Part shown: positions 57,791 through 64,000 of the stretch, piece by piece
Position numbering within the stretch: the first letter of the stretch is position 1
Layout of the letters: every line of letters starts with the position of its first letter
From: Lewinella sp. W8
GTDB taxonomy: Bacteria; Bacteroidota; Bacteroidia; Chitinophagales; Saprospiraceae
DNA: 64,000 nt
NCBI RefSeq assembly: GCF_004375085.3
Contig: NZ_SNAQ03000017.1
Coordinates: 62,001 to 126,000, forward strand
Reading direction: 5' to 3'
Position numbers and translations under genes: made by a program
Notes under the pieces: generated by a model
The model's input: only the letters and a program-made list of their open reading frames with translations
Told to the model about the DNA's origin: nothing
The model's database searches: none

Positions 57791-58885
57791 ATGTCAACGA
57801 TGACCCGAGACTCAACAAGCGAAGAACTGGGAGGATTCCTGGATCGTCTGGGGCAGACCCTGACCAAGCGGCCCTTCTACCACGCAGGAGGCTGGTTGGC
57901 CTTTTTCGTGGTGCTCGTGACCGCACAATGGCGCACCGGAGAATTCAATTTCGGCCTCTCGCTGGCCAACGAGTTCATCAACATCAGCTTCTACATTTTC
58001 GTCGTCTACATCAACCTGCTGTACCTCTTCCCCACTTATTTGAAGAAGGATCAGTACTGGCGTTACCTCCTGCTGCTGATCGCCGTTTCCTTCGTCTTCA
58101 CCCCCCTGAAACTCGTCCTGAAGTATTTCCTCTTTGCCGGCGTGGAGGGTATGCAGGAAGACCTCCTCAGCAACATCAACGCCTATTTCTTCAGCACCTT
58201 CATGGTGGCCGGATTGAGTACGGTTGGCAAAATCATGGTCGACTGGATCGTCGAAAACCGTAAGAAGGTCACTGCGGCCAACGAAAGCATGCAGTCGGAA
58301 CTGCGCTTCCTCAAAAGCCAGATCAACCCGCACTTCCTGTTCAATACCCTGAACAGCCTGTACGCTCTGACTCTCAAAAAGGACGACAAGGCCCCCGACA
58401 TCGTGATCAAGCTTTCTGAAATGATGCGGTACATGCTCTACGAATGCAATGAGCCCCGGGTGCCCCTGAGAAAGGAGATCAATTACCTGAAAAATTACCT
58501 CGACCTGGAACGGCTACGCCAACGCGAAGGTATCGACATTCAGCTTCAGGTAACCGGCAACGTGGCCGACCAAATGGTGGCTCCGCTGATGCTGATTCCC
58601 TTCCTCGAAAACAGCTTCAAGCACGGCGTAAACGCCAACATCAAGGATGGATTTGTACGTGCCAGCTTACACGTGGAACACCGAAAAATTCACTTCGAGC
58701 TGGAAAACAGCAAAGGTTCCATCATGCCCCGGCAACCCGACGCCGCCCGCCCCAGCGGGGGAATTGGCCTGGTCAACGTCCGCCGGCGCCTGCAATTATT
58801 GTACCCCGATGCCTATACCCTGGACATCAAAGAAACGCCCTCCACCTACGCCGTCCATCTGGACCTGGAGCTGGTGGGAAACTGA
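57791..58885 (+). CDS. LytS-like sensor histidine kinase
   Basis: 364 residues. Four membrane helices (GGWLAFFVVLVTAQW, EFINISFYIFVVYINLLYLFP, YWRYLLLLIAVSFVFTPL, FSTFMVAGLSTVGKI) precede the kinase core: QINPHFLFNTLNSLYAL with the phospho-acceptor His, and LMLIPFLENSFKHGVN, GGIGLVNVRRRL in the ATP-binding part. It is followed after 38 bp by its cognate LytTR regulator. The promoter box lies right before the start codon. The signal is unknown; the same domain layout is found in the two other kinases of the window. Confidence 0.92.
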   Translation: MSTMTRDSTSEELGGFLDRLGQTLTKRPFYHAGGWLAFFVVLVTAQWRTGEFNFGLSLANEFINISFYIFVVYINLLYLFPTYLKKDQYWRYLLLLIAVSFVFTPLKLVLKYFLFAGVEGMQEDLLSNINAYFFSTFMVAGLSTVGKIMVDWIVENRKKVTAANESMQSELRFLKSQINPHFLFNTLNSLYALTLKKDDKAPDIVIKLSEMMRYMLYECNEPRVPLRKEINYLKNYLDLERLRQREGIDIQLQVTGNVADQMVAPLMLIPFLENSFKHGVNANIKDGFVRASLHVEHRKIHFELENSKGSIMPRQPDAARPSGGIGLVNVRRRLQLLYPDAYTLDIKETPSTYAVHLDLELVGN

Positions 58886-58923
58886 CACCCTGAAACAATT
58901 AACGAAGACAAAAAAGTAGAAAA

Positions 58924-59649
58924 ATGATTCACGCAATAATCGTAGACGATGAGCCCCTGGCTCAGGATATTCTGGAGACTTACCTCGAAAAGATTCCCCA
59001 GATCGAGCTCGTCGCCAAATGCAATAACGCCTTTGAAGCCAACGAAGTCCTGAACAGCCAGGACGTTGACCTGATGTTTCTGGACATCAATATGCCCCAG
59101 CTGACGGGCACGGACTTTTTGCGTGGACTCAAAGATCCTCCCGTAACCATCTTCACCACCGCCTACCCCAATTACGCGCTGGATGGATTTGAACTGAATG
59201 CGCTGGATTATCTCGTCAAGCCCATCAGCACCGAACGTTTTCTACAGGCCTGTAACCGGGCCATCGAGCAGGCCGAACTCAAGCAAAAAGCCAAAGCCGG
59301 CCAGGTGGAAGACGGTGGCCCGGGCTTCTTCTTCGTCAAGGCCGACAAAAAGCTCGTCCGGGTAAATCTCTCGGATATTGTCTACATCGAAGGACTCAAG
59401 GACTACGTCATCATCCGCCTTCCCGACGACCGGGTGATTACGCTGCAAACCATGAAGTCGCTGGAGGAAAGGTTACCCTCCGCTGATTTTCAGCGCATTC
59501 ACCGGTCCTACATCGTGAACCTTAACCGCATCGAAGCCCTGCACGGGAACATGGTGGAGGTCAAGGAAAAGGGTAAAATGACCAGCCTGCCCGTTGGCAA
59601 AAGCTACCGCGAAGTGCTGGCCGGCCGGATCGAAGGTTTCAAGCTGTAG
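58924..59649 (+). CDS. LytTR-family response regulator
   Basis: 241 residues. Receiver domain with IVDDEPLAQDIL, phospho-acceptor Asp in MFLDINMPQLTGTDF, TTAYPNYALDG and LVKPIS; LytTR domain in the last 100 residues (VRVNLSDIVYIEGLKDYVIIRL, DFQRIHRSYIVNLNRIEAL, SLPVGKSYREVL). Same direction and 38 bp from the kinase, so co-transcribed. In this pair the receiver is closer to the first pair (1850-2551) than to the second by its LDxNMP motif. Confidence 0.93.
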   Translation: MIHAIIVDDEPLAQDILETYLEKIPQIELVAKCNNAFEANEVLNSQDVDLMFLDINMPQLTGTDFLRGLKDPPVTIFTTAYPNYALDGFELNALDYLVKPISTERFLQACNRAIEQAELKQKAKAGQVEDGGPGFFFVKADKKLVRVNLSDIVYIEGLKDYVIIRLPDDRVITLQTMKSLEERLPSADFQRIHRSYIVNLNRIEALHGNMVEVKEKGKMTSLPVGKSYREVLAGRIEGFKL

Positions 59650-59680
59650 GCTTTTTCATCAGATACGAACGCTGCCGAGA

Positions 59681-59708
59681 CCTCGGAGCAACGGAGATTG
59701 CTCCGAGG
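59681..59708. repeat. CCTCGGAGCAA stem-loop, copy 2
   Basis: CCTCGGAGCAA pairs perfectly with TTGCTCCGAGG around CGGAGA (11 bp). The core is shared with the hairpin at 28581-28616. Located 32 nt after the LytTR stop, without a T tract. Confidence 0.7.
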
Positions 59709-59786
59709 ACCGGCGGGGGTCCCACTCCTTAGCCTTAACCTCAACGACCGGCTTGCAGAGCAAACCTTATCCGGTAGCCTTCTCTC

Positions 59787-62700
59787 CTACTCCACCACAA
59801 TCCGGGCGCCACTCGTGTTGGCTCCAAACTCGGGCGCATACATACACTGCACCCGGCCGAGCCCGTTACTGAAGCTTCCGGAATAGGTTGCGTACACCTC
59901 GTATTCGATGGTGTGGGTTCCCTTCGGCAGGTGATCGATGAAGAAATTGGTCGCCAGATCGCCGGGCGCGTAGTAGTAGCCCAGACCACCTTCGTAATTG
60001 TAGCCGGACAATTGTTCGGCCGGTTCGAAAGTAGCCGCCCGGCGGTCCTTGAGGTGGACGTAGTCCAGCTCCCGATCACTGCGGAGGATGAGGCGCACCG
60101 TGACCCGATCACCGGCCTTCAGCGGCTGGTCGGCCGAAAGGGGTTCCAGGCGCATGCCCTCCCCGGTGGGGACGCGGCGGAACAGCTCCCGTTCCAGCGT
60201 CAGCGGACCATCATTGCTGGCCGCCACTTTTTGCGCCAGATCGGTGTACTGCCAGTAGATGCCTCCCCAAACAACGTTGTTGTTGCGGTTCCGGACCTTC
60301 ACGCGGGCGAGTTCCTGGCTGATCGCCGGGGCCGTTACCGCGACGCTGAAGGCTCCCGTGGCCGCTTCAGCACTGGTTTGTGCGGCGCGGACGCGGGTGC
60401 CCAGTTCATCCGTGGCGGCATCCGGCCAGCTGACCCTAATCGCCTCGGGTTGCACGGCCGTCCAGTCCGAACCGGCGTTCAGCAACGCGTACACGGCCGC
60501 CGCCGTGGATTTGGTGGTAGACCAGCGGTTCGTTCGTTTATTGGTCAGCAACCACAGCTTCATTTCGTCCAGCTCCTCCTCCGTACCGTCTACGGCCTGG
60601 AAGGCTTCGAGGATGCGGCAGTGCGTCTCGATGGGCAGGGTCTGCCAACGGAAGCCCCGGCCGTATTTCCAGTACATGCCGAACTCTTCTTTCGTCAGGG
60701 CCTGCTCGCGGAAACTTTCCAGGATGAGGGTGGACAGTTGTTTCCCGGCGTAGGAACTGGCGGCCCGTTCCCGTTCGGCGGCGATGGCGATGAGGGCCTG
60801 TTCGTAGAAACCGTACTTCGTCCAACTGGCGTAGGCCCGCTCCCGGAAGAAGGTCAGCGCATCCCGGACGTTCTTATCCTGGGGAGCCGCACTTTCACTC
60901 ATGGAGCGTGCGTAGAGGTAGTGCACCACCGTGCTGGAAGGCACGTAGGTTTCCCGCAGTTCTTCCTTGCGGGTGGCATCGCGGAAGAGGCGCTGGTAGT
61001 CCTCCAGCATCTTGCCGTCCAGGTAACTGATCGCCTTGACGTTGATCTCCGCCACCCGGCTTTGCTGTTCCGAAGTAATGACGCCCAATTGGTCCAGGCG
61101 GGCCATGGTTTCCACCACGTACTGCGTCATGTAGCGGTTGGCGTATCCTCCGGGGAACCAGCCGAAGGAGCCTTCGGCGTCCTGTCGCTGGACGAGTTTG
61201 TCCAGCGCAGCGTTTTGCTCCTTGGCGAGTCGCTTGAGGTCGAACAATTCTCCGATCCGCTGGCGTTGCTGGGCCTCGTCGCGAGCTTCCCGCAGCCAGG
61301 GCGTTTCGGTGAGCAGGGCATTTTTCAGGCTGGCGTTGCGCTCCAGTTCGCTCTTCAGGGCCTCCGGGTCGTCCTGCCACTTCCGGAACACCTCCTCCAG
61401 TACGGGGCGGTTGCTTACGGTGGCGTAGGCCAGCTGGTTGGCAAAAAAGCGGTTAGCGATTTGTTCCGTACAGTCGTAGGGATACTCCATCAGATACGGC
61501 AGGGCCTTCAGGGCCAGCCAGGCCGGATTGGTCGTCGCCTGGAAGGTATAGCTCACGTGACGCAGACTCTCGCTGTTGGCGTTCGCCAGGGCGTCCAGCG
61601 TGATGGTTTCCTTCCCCTTGCGGCGCAGGTAAAACGCTTCGGTAACGGTGATGAGGGTACGGTCCGTCAACACCGGCATTACGTTCTCCTCCCCGTCGCT
61701 GAATTCGCCACCCCGGACGATGATGCGGTAGCCCAGAGGCCCGTCGGCGGCCATGCCTTCGGGAATGCTCAGGGGGAAGCACACCACGTCGCCGCTTTCC
61801 GCCGGCAGGCGGAGGCTGGTTACGCAAGGGTTTGCACCTGCGTCCACGCCAAAATCGATGGACTGATCGGTCGCCGGATTGAAAAACTCAATCTCCGCCT
61901 CCACGTCCATGGGGGCATCCGTCAGGTTTTCCACCCGGGCGGTCAACTCCAGCTGATCCCCCTCCCGCACGAAGCGCGGTGGGTTTGGCAGCACCATCAA
62001 TTCCTTCCGGGTCACGACTTCCTTCGTGGACACCGCGTAGGCCAGGTCGGCATCGTGGGTAAAGAGACGAAACTTCCACTTCGTGAGGGCTTCCGGACTG
62101 TCAAACTTGATCGTCAATTTCCCGTCCTGGTCCACCGTCAGATCCGGCTGCCAGAAGGCCGTTTCCTGAAGATCCTTGCGAATTTGAACCGGAGAGTTGT
62201 CCTCCGGTGCCGGAGGCGGCGGCGGTGGTGGTGGAGCGCCGCCGGCATCCGCGTTATAGGCTACCGCCTCGGCTTCCTCCATGGCCATGGCGGGAGCGGG
62301 AGCGGCACTTTTGCGCAGCGCTTGTCCGGCGGCCATACCCCGCACCTCAACGGCGTCGTAATAATCAATGTTTCGGTAGCCTCCCCCCGCGGGAAACATC
62401 GGGATGTCCAGTCGCGGCAGGGCGGGCACCTTAACGTCAATCCGCTGGCCCACGGGGTCCTGTCCGTAACCGTAGCTGTTCCCCGTGCCAATGAAGCTGA
62501 CGAAATTGCGGTACTGCTGGAAGGCGGGGAAGGGGCTGAAGAACCAGTTGTCGCGGCTGAAGATGACGTCGAGGCTGGCGTCGTACATGGTGGCCAGGGC
62601 CGCGGCGGGGACGGGGCTGCCGTCCGCATTGCTCACGGTCAGGGTCCACTGCTCCGGCGTTCCCGGCCGCAGTTGATCCCGGAAGGTAGCGTATTCTACC

Positions 62701-64000
62701 TTGAGTTCTTTATCCCGCCAGGGCAACGCAATCCGGTAGCTCCGTTGGTGCAGGGCATTCAGGCGCAGGAAGGCCAGGTCCAGCTGAATTCCCCCACGGT
62801 CTTCCGGGGTGGGAACGTAGGTGAAGGTGGCGCGCCGGTTATTGGCGTCGGTGACGCCACTCCTAACGCCCCGGCGGCTGGCCCAGGAGTAGGTAATTTC
62901 GGGTAGGGGCAGGGCGGAGATCAGCGTATACTCCAGGGAGGCGCCCACCGTCGCCGGGCCGGTGGGCTCCATCAGGTGGTACAGCTCTCCGGGGGGCAGT
63001 TCGTTTTGCCCGGGGTTGAACACGGCAAATTCCGTGCGTTCCCCTTCCGTTCCGTCCGGATAGGTGTAGGCAATTACGTAGTGGCCGGTGGGCCAGTTGA
63101 CGGGGAGACGTACCTCCGCCTTGCCCGCCTCCACCCGGAGCGTACCCTCCAGCAGGGGCGCATCGGTGACGGGCCACTCCCCTACCGGCATTTCCGATTC
63201 GGCGGCCAGTTCGGGGAACAGTTTTTTGTAGTCCGTCGGAGAGATGACGGGGCGATCGGGGAAGGTCCAGGTGCGGTCGCGCAGGGCGGTTCCGGGTTTG
63301 GTGGCCGCATGGATGCGGTAGGTTACCGAAAGGGCCTCCTGGTCTTCCGGGCCGGAGGCCCGGAGGGTAAGGCTATCCCGAAAGGCCACCAATTCCTCGG
63401 CCACGCTCAGCATTACCAGGGGCTTATCGTTGCGCAGCGGGAGGCTGGCGGTGGTTGTTTGGGTTTCTCCCGTGGCGTCCACCACGTCGGCTTCGATTTC
63501 GTAGACGAAGCGGCGACGTCCTTCGTTCAGACCGGTGGCGGGGGTAAAGCCGAAGGTAAACGATCCGTCCGCTGCCGTCGTGGCCGCTCCACTATCCACT
63601 AATTCCCGTTCGTTGCCGCCGCCACCGCGGAAGAAGTAGAAGTAACGTTGTTCCTTGAGGAATACGCGGTAATTTACCGTAGCGTCGGCGAGGCCCGGTC
63701 CGGCGAAGAGTTTGGCTTCCCCCGTCACTTCGGTATCTTCTCCGGCTACGGCGGCCTCCGGCACCTCCAGGGTAACCTGGAAACGCGGGCGTTTATATTC
63801 TTCGACGCGGAAGCGCACTGAGCCACCCTCCGCCTGAACGGAGAACATGCCCGTCAGGCCACCGTCGGGCAGCTTGAAGGAAAGGTCGAACCGTCCGTAC
63901 GCATCGCTGCGGGCGGTAGCCGTCCCGACTTCCTGACGGTTGGCGTCCAGGAGGCTGATTTTCATCTCCTCCCGTTTCAGGATCGTGGGCATATTATCCT
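59787..64000 (-). CDS. Alpha-2-macroglobulin family protein (N-terminus outside the window)
   Basis: 1404 residues are visible; the frame runs off the right edge, so the signal/lipoprotein part is missing. The order is that of bacterial large A2M proteins: macroglobulin beta domains (about 1-440), a short Pro/Ala-rich bait-like stretch (about 580-600, GGAPPPPPPPPAPEDNSP), the A2M domain (about 600-760, TAFWQPDLTVDQDGKLTIKFDSPEALTKWKFRLFTHDADLAY) and an alpha/alpha toroid with YPYDCTEQIANRFF, in which C-x-E-Q is the thioester motif. The C-terminal domain ends with DHLPKGTHTIEYEVYATYSG. These proteins trap proteases at the cell surface; in some relatives they cooperate with penicillin-binding protein 1C, which may lie outside. 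Confidence 0.92.
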   Translation of the reverse strand, partial: DNMPTILKREEMKISLLDANRQEVGTATARSDAYGRFDLSFKLPDGGLTGMFSVQAEGGSVRFRVEEYKRPRFQVTLEVPEAAVAGEDTEVTGEAKLFAGPGLADATVNYRVFLKEQRYFYFFRGGGGNERELVDSGAATTAADGSFTFGFTPATGLNEGRRRFVYEIEADVVDATGETQTTTASLPLRNDKPLVMLSVAEELVAFRDSLTLRASGPEDQEALSVTYRIHAATKPGTALRDRTWTFPDRPVISPTDYKKLFPELAAESEMPVGEWPVTDAPLLEGTLRVEAGKAEVRLPVNWPTGHYVIAYTYPDGTEGERTEFAVFNPGQNELPPGELYHLMEPTGPATVGASLEYTLISALPLPEITYSWASRRGVRSGVTDANNRRATFTYVPTPEDRGGIQLDLAFLRLNALHQRSYRIALPWRDKELKVEYATFRDQLRPGTPEQWTLTVSNADGSPVPAAALATMYDASLDVIFSRDNWFFSPFPAFQQYRNFVSFIGTGNSYGYGQDPVGQRIDVKVPALPRLDIPMFPAGGGYRNIDYYDAVEVRGMAAGQALRKSAAPAPAMAMEEAEAVAYNADAGGAPPPPPPPPAPEDNSPVQIRKDLQETAFWQPDLTVDQDGKLTIKFDSPEALTKWKFRLFTHDADLAYAVSTKEVVTRKELMVLPNPPRFVREGDQLELTARVENLTDAPMDVEAEIEFFNPATDQSIDFGVDAGANPCVTSLRLPAESGDVVCFPLSIPEGMAADGPLGYRIIVRGGEFSDGEENVMPVLTDRTLITVTEAFYLRRKGKETITLDALANANSESLRHVSYTFQATTNPAWLALKALPYLMEYPYDCTEQIANRFFANQLAYATVSNRPVLEEVFRKWQDDPEALKSELERNASLKNALLTETPWLREARDEAQQRQRIGELFDLKRLAKEQNAALDKLVQRQDAEGSFGWFPGGYANRYMTQYVVETMARLDQLGVITSEQQSRVAEINVKAISYLDGKMLEDYQRLFRDATRKEELRETYVPSSTVVHYLYARSMSESAAPQDKNVRDALTFFRERAYASWTKYGFYEQALIAIAAERERAASSYAGKQLSTLILESFREQALTKEEFGMYWKYGRGFRWQTLPIETHCRILEAFQAVDGTEEELDEMKLWLLTNKRTNRWSTTKSTAAAVYALLNAGSDWTAVQPEAIRVSWPDAATDELGTRVRAAQTSAEAATGAFSVAVTAPAISQELARVKVRNRNNNVVWGGIYWQYTDLAQKVAASNDGPLTLERELFRRVPTGEGMRLEPLSADQPLKAGDRVTVRLILRSDRELDYVHLKDRRAATFEPAEQLSGYNYEGGLGYYYAPGDLATNFFIDHLPKGTHTIEYEVYATYSGSFSNGLGRVQCMYAPEFGANTSGARIVVE

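Overview
The window looks like chromosome of a Bacteroidota bacterium, most probably a Lewinella-like member of the Saprospirales. The evidence is a GC-rich sequence combined with type IX secretion (T9SS) C-terminal sorting domains, a TonB-dependent receptor with a carboxypeptidase-like N-terminal domain, three LytS/LytTR sensor-regulator pairs, a Wzi-type capsule protein, and promoter boxes of the Bacteroidota form TTG-N(~20)-TAnnTTTG. No rRNA, tRNA or CRISPR-cas locus was recognised.

Layout. 1-3.8 kb: ribosomal protein L13 with its own promoter and a structured leader, a flavin amine oxidase, and a LytTR/LytS pair. 3.9-9.4 kb: two small membrane proteins, an esterase-TPR protein interrupted by an in-frame amber codon near its end, a 48-residue membrane peptide and a secreted 5'-nucleotidase. 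9.4-22.5 kb: a T9SS surface locus with two paralogous ~340-residue secreted proteins and a giant 3578-residue adhesin-like protein with an internal duplication. 23-25.8 kb: a TRAP transporter operon. 26-37.3 kb: metabolism and housekeeping (Gfo/Idh/MocA oxidoreductase, branched-chain aminotransferase, glycosyltransferase, gamma-glutamyltransferase, RdgB, metallophosphoesterase, a DksA-like protein, ferredoxin). 37.4-45.8 kb: outer-membrane proteins, a four-helix-bundle gene enclosed by inverted heptamer arrays, and a receptor-sensor kinase-regulator set. 45.8-50.3 kb: a rearranged, repeat-rich stretch with a two-nuclease operon (PD-(D/E)XK plus GIY-YIG) and a carboxynorspermidine decarboxylase whose normal start is missing. 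50.3-64 kb: DMT transporter, OmpH/Skp-like lipoprotein, c-di-AMP cyclase CdaA, M20 peptidase, PepSY protein, FKBP isomerase, a third LytS/LytTR pair and an alpha-2-macroglobulin cut by the window end.

The most unusual aspect is the intergenic DNA. Five of the convergent gene junctions in the 35-57 kb part carry short tandem arrays with a period of exactly 7 or 8 bases (or longer units built on them), each junction with its own unit sequence and usually abutting the stop codons. A 128-bp palindromic element at 48.4 kb has truncated relatives elsewhere, a 46-bp-period triplicate lies before the FKBP gene, and a perfect 40-nt palindrome lies near 5.3 kb. A second theme is -7 boxes placed only 4-6 nt before start codons, which suggests leaderless mRNAs. 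All of this is from reading the sequence; no database search was run.
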